Source: Rhodobacteraceae bacterium KLH11
Lineage (GTDB): Bacteria > Pseudomonadota > Alphaproteobacteria > Rhodobacterales > Rhodobacteraceae
Length of the DNA stretch: 45,000 bases
Direction: 5' to 3'
NCBI GenBank assembly: GCA_000158135.1
Contig: DS999531.1
Location: 1,282,635 to 1,327,634, forward strand
Part shown: positions 31,458 through 39,949 of the stretch, piece after piece
How positions within the stretch are numbered: position 1 is the first letter of the stretch
How the letters are laid out: each line of letters starts with the position of its first letter
Program-made: the position numbers and the translations under genes
The notes under the pieces: generated by a model
Database searches by the model: none
What the model saw: the letters and a program-made list of their open reading frames with translations, nothing else
What the model was told of the DNA's origin: nothing

Positions 31458-32336
31458 TCAAGCCGGTTTTACGGCCGGCTGACGCGAGAGCTGTACGGCC
31501 AGAATGCCAAGCGTGGTGATCAAAACACCGGCCACATCCAGCGGACCCAGTTTTTCACCCAGCAGGATGGCTGCGATGGCTACGCCAAAGACAGGGTTCA
31601 GAAAGTGAAAGGTCGCGGCCCTGATCGGCCCGATACGATCCAGCAGCAGAAACCAGATCAGCGTAGCCAAAAGGCCGGGGAACAGGGTTGTATAGGTGAA
31701 GGCCAGAACGAACGGCAGCGTTGGATGGATATGGATTGTTTCAAACACCGGGGCGGCCAGAAACAGCGCCGCCGAGCCGACCAGCATCTGTAGCCCCACG
31801 ACCATCATGAAATTCCCGCCCGAGGTTGCGCCGCGTACCGCCAGGGTCGCAAAGGTCAACGCCAGCGCTCCGATCCCGCACAGGAGGACCCCGAACAGAT
31901 CGACGCCAGCGCTGATCCGGCTGCTCATGATCAGGGCCACACCAGCAAAGCCTGCCAGCAGACCAAGGATGCCGAGGGACCGCAGCTGCTCATTCAGCAG
32001 CAGCCACCCGGCCAGCGCCACCAGCAACGGCATGGTCGAAGCGATGATCGCCGCAACCGAGGCCTCAATGGTTTGCATGGCGTAGAAATTCAGACCCAGA
32101 TACAGGGCATTCTGGCAAATCCCGAACAGGATCGTCGCGCGCCATTGCGCCCGTGTCAGATGCCAGCTTTGCCCCATAACCCGCGCGATTGTCACGCCCA
32201 ACAGCCCCGAGATCAGAAACCGCAGCGCCAGCGAAAACAGGGGCGAGGCATCGGCAACGATGATCCGGGCCGAGCTGAAGGCCGAGGACCAGATCAGGGC
32301 AAAGACAAGCCCCATCGCGATGGCACGCAGATCCAT
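31458..32336 (-). CDS. EamA/DMT-superfamily transporter
   Basis: A 292-residue protein with ten predicted membrane segments arranged as two EamA repeats. [15 protein letters not shown] is in the first helix, and [20 protein letters not shown] is the signature of the last repeat. Such proteins usually export metabolites or amino acids. The substrate is not predictable. A TGTCAC/GTGACA dyad (32365-32384) lies just upstream of the gene. The next gene on the same strand is msrB, 95 bases on. Confidence 0.88.
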   Translation of the reverse strand: MDLRAIAMGLVFALIWSSAFSSARIIVADASPLFSLALRFLISGLLGVTIARVMGQSWHLTRAQWRATILFGICQNALYLGLNFYAMQTIEASVAAIIASTMPLLVALAGWLLLNEQLRSLGILGLLAGFAGVALIMSSRISAGVDLFGVLLCGIGALALTFATLAVRGATSGGNFMMVVGLQMLVGSAALFLAAPVFETIHIHPTLPFVLAFTYTTLFPGLLATLIWFLLLDRIGPIRAATFHFLNPVFGVAIAAILLGEKLGPLDVAGVLITTLGILAVQLSRQPAVKPA

Positions 32337-32364
32337 TTCGGCCTCCTGTTGAAATCGGGGGGAC

Positions 32365-32384
32365 TGTCACCGGTTTTTGTGACA
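32365..32384. promoter_or_regulatory. TGTCAC/GTGACA dyad upstream of the EamA gene
   Basis: TGTCAC-N8-GTGACA is centred about 38 bases before the EamA start codon on the minus strand. It could be an operator or part of the promoter. No regulator is indicated. Confidence 0.3.
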
Positions 32385-32392
32385 ACCGCAAG

Positions 32393-32419
32393 GAAAAGGG
32401 GCCGTCCGCTGGCGACCCC
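32393..32419 (-). terminator. Terminator downstream of the HU gene
   Basis: On the minus strand GGGGTCG and CGGCCCC form a 7-bp stem (one G-T pair) with the loop CCAGCGGA, followed by TTTT. It starts 28 bases after the HU stop codon. Confidence 0.6.
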
Positions 32420-32446
32420 TTCGAACTTGTGATCAGCCTGTCTGGA

Positions 32447-32734
32447 TCAGCCGTTCACGCTGTCTTTCAGCGCCTTGGCGATGGTCATCTTGACCACCTT
32501 GTCAGCTTCTTTCTTGAACTGCTCGCCAGTGGCGGGGTTGCGCACCATACGCTCGGGGCGTTCACGGCAATAGATTTTGCCAACACCGGGCAGGGTGACG
32601 GCGCCACCGGCCGAAACTTCCCGGGTGATCAGGCCGGTCATGGCCTCCAGCGCGGCGTTGGCGGATTTCTTGTCAGTTCCCATTTCCTCAGCGAGAGCAG
32701 CCACCAGCTGAGTCTTTGTCATAGGCTTTGCCAT
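32447..32734 (-). CDS. HU-family nucleoid protein
   Basis: A 95-residue basic protein of standard HU size. The N-terminal helices (MTKTQLVAALAEEMGTDKKS) and the beta arms carrying VTLPGVGKIYCRERPERMVR and NPATGEQFKKEADKVVKMTI match the family. It binds and bends DNA as a dimer. The arm tip contains the usual R-N-P. An unusual Cys sits in the first strand of the arm (IYCRER). The ribosome-binding site GGAG is clear. It is a single gene with its own terminator. Confidence 0.95.
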   Translation of the reverse strand: MAKPMTKTQLVAALAEEMGTDKKSANAALEAMTGLITREVSAGGAVTLPGVGKIYCRERPERMVRNPATGEQFKKEADKVVKMTIAKALKDSVNG

Positions 32735-32825
32735 TTCTTGGTCTCCTTAACGTGCCCGATAAATAGGGCCTCACCGCGTAACTGTAACGGGATATTGTGG
32801 TCGAACACAACGAATAGTAGCGCCG

Positions 32826-32844
32826 AAAACCCTAAAAATAGGGG
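32826..32844 (-). terminator. Possible terminator after amn
   Basis: On the minus strand CCCTA-TTTT-TAGGG-TTTT forms a short 5-bp stem with a T run about 20 bases after the amn stop. The stem is weak in GC. Confidence 0.4.
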
Positions 32845-32864
32845 GAAATCGTTGCTTTTTTGCT

Positions 32865-34328
32865 TCAGAGAAAGGCCGTTTCGTCGAACGAGCGCAATTT
32901 CCGGCTGTGCAAACGCTCCAACGGCATGCCGCGCAAATGCTCCATCGCGCGGATTCCGATGGCCAGATGGCGGCTGACCTGGGTGGTATAGAACGCCGAA
33001 GCCATGCCGGGAAGCTTTAATTCACCATGCAGCGGCTTGTCCGAGACGCAAAGCAAGGTGCCGTAAGGGACCCGGAACCGATAGCCGTTTGCAGCAATGG
33101 TTGCGCTTTCCATATCCAGTGCCACCGCGCGGGATTGGCTGAGCCGCTGCACCGGCCCGGATTGATCGCGCAGCTCCCAGTTGCGATTGTCGACCGAGGC
33201 CACGGTGCCCGTGCGCATGATCCGCTTCAGCTCGTACCCTTCCAGTTCGGTCACTTCGGCCACCGCTTGTTCCAACGCGACCTGAATCTCGGCCAGAGGC
33301 GGGATCGGGACCCAGACGGGCAGATCATCATCCAGCACCTTGTCTTCCCGCAGATAGGCATGGGCCAGTACGAAATCGCCAAGGGCCTGCGTATTGCGCA
33401 GCCCGGCACAGTGCCCGACCATCAACCACGCATGCGGACGCAGCACCGCGATATGATCGGTGGCGGTTTTTGCATTCGACGGCCCGACGCCGATATTGAC
33501 CAGCGTGATCCCGGAACCGTCCGCTCGTTTCAGGTGATAGGTTGGCATCTGTGGCAGTTTCAAAGGCTGCTTGATGGCCGTTTCCGCATCAGTGATCTCG
33601 ACATCGCCGGTTGAGACAAAGCTGGTATAGCCGCTGTCGGGATCGGCCAGTTGAGCGCGCGCATAGCTTTCGAACTCGGAGACGTAGAACTGGTAGTTGG
33701 TGAACAACACGTGGTTCTGGAAATGGCTGGGGTCGGTTGCGGTATAATGCGACAACCGCGCCAGCGAATAGTCGACGCGCTGCGCTGTGAACAACGCCAG
33801 AGGGCCCACATCGTCATCGGGTTCGTGGACCCCATTGACGATGTCATCGTTGGTGGTGCTGAGGTCCGGAACGTCAAATACATCGCGCAGGGTGAACCCG
33901 GCAGGCCCCTGCTGCAGCGTGGTCAGCTCAGAGTTACTGGCAACGGCAAAATGCAATGGAATCGGGGTATCGGATGCTCCGATCGTGACCGGTTGACCAT
34001 GGTTCTTGATCAATAGCGCGATCTGCTGAATCAGGTAGGATCGGAACAGATCGGGCCGGGTTACAGTGATGGCATGGATGCCGGGTTGGGACACGTGGCC
34101 AAAGCTCAGGCGGCTGTCGACCTGCGCGTAAGAAGAGGTTCTGATGCGAATTTCCGGGTAATAGGCTCTGAATCGTTCAGATGGCGCGCCCTCCCGCATC
34201 GCTTTGGCGAAGTGATCGCACAGAAAGGTTGTGGCCTGTTCATACAGGTGCTCAAGGCGCGCGACAGCGGCTTTCGGTTCGGTAAACTGCTCGGCCAGGA
34301 TGGCGTTTGGTGTGTTTATGATGGTCAT
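32865..34328 (-). CDS. amn: AMP nucleosidase
   Basis: This 487-residue enzyme splits AMP into adenine and ribose 5-phosphate. The N-terminal AMP nucleosidase domain (YYPEIRIRTSSYAQVDSRLS, then FGHVSQPGIHAITVTRPDLF) is followed by the nucleoside-phosphorylase-like domain with INIGVGPSNAKT-type sequence (LVNIGVGPSNAKTATDHIAV), VGHCAGLRNTQALGDFVLA and the active-site region VALDMESATIAANGYRFRVP. Its start overlaps the stop of the upstream adenine deaminase gene (ATGA, 34325-34328). The two products act one after the other: adenine made here is the substrate of Ade. Confidence 0.95.
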   Translation of the reverse strand: MTIINTPNAILAEQFTEPKAAVARLEHLYEQATTFLCDHFAKAMREGAPSERFRAYYPEIRIRTSSYAQVDSRLSFGHVSQPGIHAITVTRPDLFRSYLIQQIALLIKNHGQPVTIGASDTPIPLHFAVASNSELTTLQQGPAGFTLRDVFDVPDLSTTNDDIVNGVHEPDDDVGPLALFTAQRVDYSLARLSHYTATDPSHFQNHVLFTNYQFYVSEFESYARAQLADPDSGYTSFVSTGDVEITDAETAIKQPLKLPQMPTYHLKRADGSGITLVNIGVGPSNAKTATDHIAVLRPHAWLMVGHCAGLRNTQALGDFVLAHAYLREDKVLDDDLPVWVPIPPLAEIQVALEQAVAEVTELEGYELKRIMRTGTVASVDNRNWELRDQSGPVQRLSQSRAVALDMESATIAANGYRFRVPYGTLLCVSDKPLHGELKLPGMASAFYTTQVSRHLAIGIRAMEHLRGMPLERLHSRKLRSFDETAFL

Positions 34329-36127
34329 GCAAGAGGTTCCAGAAGATCGATCTTTTCAAATGTGCGCACATCCACCAGCCCGAGGTCTGAGATCCGCAAT
34401 TCCGGGATGACAACGAGAGCCAGAAGCGAGTGCTGCATATACGCATTGTTTAACTGGCAGCCGCAGGCTTGCATCGCCTCGACCATTCGCTGGGCTTTGG
34501 CGGCCACCTCTGTTGCCGGGCTATCGGACATCAGGCCTGCAATCGGCAGCTCTATCAGTGCCAGTTCTTCGCTATCGCGAAAGATCGTGATACCACCGCC
34601 CACATCGGCCAGCCGGTTTGCTGCCAGCGCCATCTGTTCGCGGTCGGTTCCGACCACGATCATGTGGTGGCTGTCATGTGCGACAGTCGATGCCATAGCC
34701 ATCCTGCCCCGATACCCGAAGCCTGACACAAAGGCATTGGTTACCCCACCTGTGGCGCGATGCCGTTCGACCAGAGCGATCTGACAAACATCGCCTTCGC
34801 CTTCGACCAAACCTTCAATAATCGGAAGTTCGGTTTTCAATGCCTGTGTCGGGGCCTGATTTTCAACCACCCCGATCACATTGGCCCTGACGCGGTTCGC
34901 CCCGTCCGGGGCGGCGATCTCGAAATCGGTCGCGGTCAGCCTGTGCCCCAGATGAACGGTATTCCGTGCCTTTGCGGGCCAGTCGAGATGCGGACAATCG
35001 ACACTAATACTGCCATTTTCAGCCACGATCTGCCCTCGGGCGATGACAGTTTCAATGGGCAGCTCTGTCAAATCCGAGCTCAGGATGACATCCGCGCGCC
35101 GTCCGGGGGTGATCGATCCAATCTCGCGTTCCAGCCCGAAATGGGTTGCCGTGTTCAGCGTTGCCATTTGCAACGCGATCAGGGGCGGGCAACTGCAGGC
35201 AATCGCATGGCGGACCACGCGGTTCATATGGCCGTCATTGACCAGCGTGCCGGAATGGCAGTCATCCGTGCACAGGACGAAATTCCGCGGGTCCAGCCCC
35301 TTTTCGGTCACGGCAGTGATCTGGCTTTCAACATCATACCAGGCAGAGCCCAGCCGCATCATCGATCGCATGCCCTGCCGGACGCGCGCGATGGCGTCTG
35401 CCTCGCATGTTCCCTCATGGTCATCAGCGGGGCCGCCAGCCACGTAAGCCGCAAAATCAGACCCTAAATCAGGCGAAGCATAGTGCCCACCCACTGTTTT
35501 ACCCGCCCGCTGGGTGGCCGCGATTTCTGCCAGCATCTTCGGATCGCCATTGATGACGCCGGGAAAATTCATCATCTCACCCAGGCCGATAATGCCGGGC
35601 CATGACATCGCTTCGGCCACATCTTCGGCGGTGATCTCATAGCCCGTGGTCTCAAGCCCCGGTGCCGAGGGCGCACAGGATGGCATCTGGGTGAAGATGT
35701 TCACCGGCTGCATCAGCGCTTCATCATGCATGAGCCGCACGCCCTCCAGCCCCAGCACATTCGCGATCTCATGCGGGTCAGTGAACATCGAGGTCGTTCC
35801 GTGCGGGATCACAGCGCGTGCAAACTCGGCCGGGGTCAGCATGCCCGACTCGATATGCATATGCGCATCACACAGGCCGGGGATCATATAACGCCCCTGC
35901 GCCTCTACGATTTGCGTTTCAGGGCCGAGGCAATGCGTGGCATCGGGCCCAACAAAAGCCACACGCCCTGCGGCGATGGCGATGTCATGATCTGGCAAGG
36001 TCTCGCGGCTGTGTACATTCACCCAAATCCCGCCACGGATCACCATATCTGCGGCCTCGCGGCCTGCAGCAACAGCAATGAGACGGGGGGCGGTATCGGG
36101 CCAGCTTGGGAAGGCAGAGTATTCCAT
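34325..36127 (-). CDS. ade: Adenine deaminase
   Basis: A 600-residue metal-dependent amidohydrolase of the adenine deaminase family (COG1001 type), converting adenine to hypoxanthine and ammonia. GLCDAHMHIESGMLTPAEFA carries the metal-binding H-x-H, with FTDPHEIANVLG and CTDDCHSGTLVNDGHMNRVV further in. The C-terminal domain has FVSGFGYRGRMAMASTVAHD and HHMIVVGTDREQMALAAN. Length and motif order agree with the family. It is followed with overlap by amn, giving a short AMP to hypoxanthine salvage route. The 339-base upstream gap contains several hairpins but no gene. Confidence 0.93.
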   Translation of the reverse strand: MEYSAFPSWPDTAPRLIAVAAGREAADMVIRGGIWVNVHSRETLPDHDIAIAAGRVAFVGPDATHCLGPETQIVEAQGRYMIPGLCDAHMHIESGMLTPAEFARAVIPHGTTSMFTDPHEIANVLGLEGVRLMHDEALMQPVNIFTQMPSCAPSAPGLETTGYEITAEDVAEAMSWPGIIGLGEMMNFPGVINGDPKMLAEIAATQRAGKTVGGHYASPDLGSDFAAYVAGGPADDHEGTCEADAIARVRQGMRSMMRLGSAWYDVESQITAVTEKGLDPRNFVLCTDDCHSGTLVNDGHMNRVVRHAIACSCPPLIALQMATLNTATHFGLEREIGSITPGRRADVILSSDLTELPIETVIARGQIVAENGSISVDCPHLDWPAKARNTVHLGHRLTATDFEIAAPDGANRVRANVIGVVENQAPTQALKTELPIIEGLVEGEGDVCQIALVERHRATGGVTNAFVSGFGYRGRMAMASTVAHDSHHMIVVGTDREQMALAANRLADVGGGITIFRDSEELALIELPIAGLMSDSPATEVAAKAQRMVEAMQACGCQLNNAYMQHSLLALVVIPELRISDLGLVDVRTFEKIDLLEPLA

Positions 36128-36466
36128 GGCCCAACTTTCCCGAATGCGGCGAAAGGTGCAACCCCCACGGGCATGCAGTCATCAAATCATCACAGTACCG
36201 CCCGCAGCGCGACAGCGCTGCCACGCCCAACCAGAGGAGATGCCCGCAGGGGCATTGACGATGGGCGGGAGCCTCCCTTGTCGCCTCTGGTCGTCAGCCT
36301 CAATCCCTGTGCGTCTCCAACCGGCGAACGCTACAGCATCGGTGCTTCTTCGGCCTGCGGTGACAGCTGCAGGCCCCCACGGAAGCGGCAAAGCAGGCAT
36401 GTGAGCATGGAAAGCAGATGTGCATCTGGTTATTCCCGGAAGATCATGCAGCCCTGAACACCCTGA
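36128..36466. other. Hairpin-rich intergenic stretch without a gene
   Basis: Four perfect dyads lie close together. GCAGCGC-GACA-GCGCTGC is at 36204-36221. ATGCCC-GCAG-GGGCAT is at 36240-36255. CCAGAGG (36231-36237) and CCTCTGG (36284-36290) enclose the second hairpin. GCCTGC (36353-36358) pairs with GCAGGC (36369-36374). A 72-codon frame on the minus strand through this stretch has no family likeness or ribosome-binding site. It could be a structured RNA, a genomic repeat or a leader of ade. Which of these cannot be told. Confidence 0.45.
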
Positions 36467-37114
36467 TCAGAGTCTGTTTCGGCCGTTTTCGAACAAGGCG
36501 ATCAGGGCGATATCATCTTTGTTCGGGCCAACCGCCAACTCGCCATAGATCTGGACCTGCGGCAGCGCGAGGTTGCTGATCTTACCGTCATTTTCGAGGT
36601 GTTGGAACGCTGCGGCGAACCCGAGCGCCTCAAAATGCCGGGCATTGATGGACAGGGCGAGCTGAGCACCGGGGCGAGCAACACGCAGCAGGGCGGGCAG
36701 AACCTCGGGGCCTAAATGACCATGGGTGAAGGTTCCGGATGATACGACACCTGCATAGCTGTCGCGCGGAACAGGCAGACCCTGATTCAGATCAGCCTCG
36801 ATCGCGTCGCGGTAGATATCCTTGCGCATCGCCTGCTGCAGCATCTCGGCACTGATATCGGCCGCATCAATCGGGCCAACGCCCAGCCCGGCCAGAATGG
36901 CACCACACAAGCCCGTACCCGCGCCGACATCCAGCACCGGGCCCTGACCTTTCGCTCCGACAAAGGCGCGCGCGGTATGGATATGCAGCTGATAATCTTC
37001 AAGCGCTGCAAAACTGTCATCATAATCCCCGGCCCATTCGGCATAGAGGCGTTTGTTCTCCTCTGGTGATTTCAGAGAATAGGCGGCGTGCAGATCGGGT
37101 GTTTTTGCGCTCAT
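36467..37114 (-). CDS. SAM-dependent class I methyltransferase
   Basis: A 215-residue protein with the SAM-binding motif I PVLDVGAGTGLCGAILAGLG (about residues 60-79). IDAADISAEMLQQAMRK gives motif II, and YAGVVSSGTFTHGHLGPEVL the later motifs of a methyltransferase domain. The N-terminal part (SLKSPEENKRLYAEWAGDYD) is typical of a small-molecule methyltransferase group (UbiE-like). The acceptor is unknown. I chose the ATG at 37114. An ATG at 37132 is also possible. The gene is divergent from the 37202 gene, with under 90 bases between them. Confidence 0.85.
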   Translation of the reverse strand: MSAKTPDLHAAYSLKSPEENKRLYAEWAGDYDDSFAALEDYQLHIHTARAFVGAKGQGPVLDVGAGTGLCGAILAGLGVGPIDAADISAEMLQQAMRKDIYRDAIEADLNQGLPVPRDSYAGVVSSGTFTHGHLGPEVLPALLRVARPGAQLALSINARHFEALGFAAAFQHLENDGKISNLALPQVQIYGELAVGPNKDDIALIALFENGRNRL

Positions 37115-37201
37115 ACATCCATGAATGCGCATGAAAGGATTCGAATCAAGTGCGTCTATCCGGGGCTTGCATCCCTGCGCCGGGCGGATCATCAAAGGGC
37201 C

Positions 37202-38074
37202 ATGATACAAAGTTTGTTCTCCTTTGGTCACGGCTATTCAGCGCGCGCAGTGTCGCGGCTGCTTGACCCTGCGCAGTGGCGGATCATCGGAACCACGCGT
37301 GATCCAAAGCAGCTTGAGGCGATCCGCGCCTCGGGGGCCGAGCCGCGGATCTGGCCGGGCGCGCAGCCTGATCTGGAAGGTGTCACGCATCTGTTGATCT
37401 CAACCGCGCCAACAGCAGACGGGGATCCGGTTCTGGCAGAATTGCGGGCCGGGATCGCCGCCCATGCGGGGCAATTCAAATGGGTGGGCTATCTTTCAAC
37501 CACTGCTGTCTATGGTGACCATCAGGGCGGTTGGGTTGATGAAACCACACCAACTGCACCCACCGCCGAACGCGGCCGGTGGCGCGTGCGCGCTGAAACC
37601 CAATGGGCCGGGGTACCGAACCTGCCGCTGCATATCTTCCGTCTGGCTGGTATCTACGGGCCCGGGCGCGGGCCGTTTTCAAAACTCAGACGCGCGGGTC
37701 TGCGGCGGATTATCAAGCCGGGGCAGGTGTTTTCGCGGGTTCATGTAGAGGACATCGCGCAGGTTCTGATCGCGTCGATGGGACGGCCCAACCCGGGTGC
37801 AATCTATAACGTCTGTGATGACGAACCGGTGCCGCCGCAGGATGTGATCGGATACGCTGCCGAACTTCAGGGCCTGCCTTTGCCGCCCGCAGTCCCGTTT
37901 GATAAGGCTGACCTGACCCCAATGGCGCGCAGTTTCTACAACGAAAACAAGCGTGTTCGGAACAATCGGATCAAGGATGAATTGGGTGTATCGCTGTTAT
38001 ACCCAAACTATCGTCTTGGGCTGGAGGCGCTGATGCGCGATCAGGTCACGCCGCCCGAGGACCACGGCCAGTAA
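37202..38074 (+). CDS. NAD(P)-dependent epimerase/dehydratase-like (extended SDR) protein
   Basis: A 290-residue protein with a variant dinucleotide-binding motif FSFGHGYSARAVSRLL at the N-terminus. VGYLSTTAVYGDHQGGWVDE, LHIFRLAGIYGPGRGPFSKL and the SRVHVEDIAQVLIASM block identify the YeeZ-like extended SDR group. The usual Y-x-x-x-K is not clearly kept (the Tyr is in YLSTTAVYG), so catalytic activity is uncertain. The ATG at 37202 is preceded by AAAGGG. The next gene, a glycosyltransferase, starts 46 bases after its stop on the same strand. Confidence 0.8.
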   Translation: MIQSLFSFGHGYSARAVSRLLDPAQWRIIGTTRDPKQLEAIRASGAEPRIWPGAQPDLEGVTHLLISTAPTADGDPVLAELRAGIAAHAGQFKWVGYLSTTAVYGDHQGGWVDETTPTAPTAERGRWRVRAETQWAGVPNLPLHIFRLAGIYGPGRGPFSKLRRAGLRRIIKPGQVFSRVHVEDIAQVLIASMGRPNPGAIYNVCDDEPVPPQDVIGYAAELQGLPLPPAVPFDKADLTPMARSFYNENKRVRNNRIKDELGVSLLYPNYRLGLEALMRDQVTPPEDHGQ

Positions 38075-38120
38075 GTGCCGCGCCTTGTCAACAAAGTGGT
38101 GCGGGTTGTAAGGGGGTCTG

Positions 38121-39104
38121 ATGAATGACCGCTCTGCCTTTCTGAAGATCACCGTTGCAACCCTGACCCGGCAACGCCCCGAGATGCTGGCCGCGTTGAT
38201 CCAGAGCTGGGGCGAGATGCAATTGCCGCCTGATTGCGCGGTCCGGTGTCTGGTTGTTGAAAATGACAGCGAAGCTTTCAGCGAGGCAACCGTGCGGGCC
38301 GCGGGGGATGTTCTGCCCAATGGGGCTGGCTTGGAATATGTTCTTGAAACCGAACCGGGTATCCCTTTTGGCCGCAACCGTGCGGCGCAGGTGGCGTTGC
38401 AGGATGGCTCTGATCTGCTGTGCTTTGTTGATGATGATGAGGTGGTGGCGTCTGACTGGCTTGAACGGCTGGTTGCCGGGTACCGGGGCAGCTCGGCAGT
38501 GCTGTTGGGGGCGCCGTTGCGTGCAGCCGGGCCATCGGGTCAGGAGACCGCGCTGCAACGCCTGATGCTGCGCAACATCAGCAACCGCTACCTTGACAAG
38601 GAAAAGGTGGCTGCCCGCAAGGCGACGCTGAATGATACAGGTGGCGTGACGATTGTGACGAACAACTGGCTGGGTGAAACGCGGTTGTTCAGCGAAACGG
38701 GCCTTTGGTTTGATGAGGCCATGCGGATGACCGGCGGAACGGATGCCAAATTCTATGCTCAGGTGGTTGCCGCCGGGCTGCCTGTTGGTTGGGTGCCGGA
38801 CGCTTTTGTGTACGAGACGATTCCGCCCGGGCGGCTGTCTTTCTGGTATCAGGCCGCACGCGGGCGGGATCAGGCCAACACTCATATGCGCCGTAAGCTT
38901 GAGCAAAAACCGGCGCGCGCGCTTGTTGGGTTTTTGAGCGCTCCGCTAAGAATACTTGCTCTGCTGGTGCTTGCACTCTTGTTCCCCTTCCAGCCGGACC
39001 GGCGATTGATCCAGATTGCGCGTACCGCAGGTTGGCTTGTGGGTGTTCTGGGCATTCCCCTTGGCTATAAATCGGCGCTTTATAAAAAGGTGAGCGGCCA
39101 CTGA
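38121..39104 (+). CDS. Glycosyltransferase family 2 protein
   Basis: A 327-residue GT-A glycosyltransferase. ITVATLTRQRPEMLAALIQS opens the nucleotide-sugar-binding domain, and LLCFVDDDEVVASDWLERLV carries the acidic metal-binding motif (about residues 94-113). TGGTDAKFYAQVVAAGLPVG fits the later acceptor-side motif. One or two hydrophobic segments near the C-terminus (LRILALLVLALLFPF, about residues 275-289, and WLVGVLGIPLGY) suggest membrane association. The product probably adds a sugar to a surface glycan or lipid. Donor and acceptor are unknown. It may be co-transcribed with the preceding SDR-like gene. Confidence 0.87.
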   Translation: MNDRSAFLKITVATLTRQRPEMLAALIQSWGEMQLPPDCAVRCLVVENDSEAFSEATVRAAGDVLPNGAGLEYVLETEPGIPFGRNRAAQVALQDGSDLLCFVDDDEVVASDWLERLVAGYRGSSAVLLGAPLRAAGPSGQETALQRLMLRNISNRYLDKEKVAARKATLNDTGGVTIVTNNWLGETRLFSETGLWFDEAMRMTGGTDAKFYAQVVAAGLPVGWVPDAFVYETIPPGRLSFWYQAARGRDQANTHMRRKLEQKPARALVGFLSAPLRILALLVLALLFPFQPDRRLIQIARTAGWLVGVLGIPLGYKSALYKKVSGH

Positions 39105-39106
39105 CC

Positions 39107-39886
39107 TTAAGAGGCCAGCAATGCGCGGGTCTCGTCAGAGCTGCGGCGCATCGCATCTGCAAACACAAGCACATCAATTGCTGTGGCCATGAATGTGACC
39201 CCGGCCTCAGCGTAGCGTTTTTGCATCTGCGGATCGAGGGTCAGAATACCCGCGACCTTGCCGGCCTGAACGATGCGGCTGAGCGTATCCATGATGACGC
39301 CGTCCACCTCGGGGTGATCCAGCTGTCCCGGGTGGCCCAGATCGGCGGCCAGATCTGCCGGACCGATAAAGACACAGTCAATTCCATCGACGGCAAGAAT
39401 ATCGTCCAGCGCCTCAAGCCCGGCGCGGTTTTCCACCTGTGCCATCAGGCAAATCTGCTCATCCGCAGTTTGCATATAATCAGGGATGGCTGAAAAGCCT
39501 GAGGCGCGCGCCAGTGCTGCCCCGACACCGCGAACCCCGTGCGGAGGGTAGGTGACAGCGCGCACAAGTTCGCGTGCCTGTTCGCCGCTTTCGACCATCG
39601 GAATCAATATGGTCTGCGCACCGGCATCCAGCACCTGTTTGATCATCCAGGTCTCGCCCACCGGAAGGCGAACCGCTGCATGCGCGTCCGAGGCCTGTAC
39701 GATCTGCAATTGCGCCAGGATCGAGCGCAGATCGTTGGGCGCATGCTCTCCGTCGATCAGCAGCCAGTCGAAACTGGCCGTGGATGCGATTTCAGCCGCG
39801 TAGGGGTCGGCCATGCCAAGCCAGCACCCCAGTTGCAACTGCCCTTCTTTAAGAGTGTGTTTTAGCGTATTCCTTGGCGCTGGCAT
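39107..39886 (-). CDS. HpcH/HpaI-family aldolase
   Basis: A 259-residue class II (metal-dependent) aldolase of the HpcH/HpaI type. GCWLGMADPYAAEIASTASF and DWLLIDGEHAPNDL (metal and substrate region), ILIPMVESGEQARELV, AQVENRAGLEALDDILAV and DCVFIGPADLAADLGHPG match the family pattern. These enzymes split 2-oxo-3-deoxy or 4-hydroxy-2-oxo acids to pyruvate and an aldehyde. The natural substrate is not evident. GGAGAG just before the ATG at 39886 selects this start, giving MPAPRNTLKHTLK. It follows the GMC oxidoreductase gene after 63 bases on the same strand and may be co-expressed with it. Confidence 0.88.
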   Translation of the reverse strand: MPAPRNTLKHTLKEGQLQLGCWLGMADPYAAEIASTASFDWLLIDGEHAPNDLRSILAQLQIVQASDAHAAVRLPVGETWMIKQVLDAGAQTILIPMVESGEQARELVRAVTYPPHGVRGVGAALARASGFSAIPDYMQTADEQICLMAQVENRAGLEALDDILAVDGIDCVFIGPADLAADLGHPGQLDHPEVDGVIMDTLSRIVQAGKVAGILTLDPQMQKRYAEAGVTFMATAIDVLVFADAMRRSSDETRALLAS

Positions 39887-39949
39887 CGATCTCTCCATGA
39901 TTTGTTCCAGATGTAGAGTATCAACCGCTTCTCTCAACGTATTATTCTG

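Noticed and set aside
36182..36400. 72-codon minus-strand frame in the intergenic stretch upstream of ade
   Set aside because: It has no ribosome-binding site and no family likeness, and hairpins dominate the sequence. Treated as non-coding.
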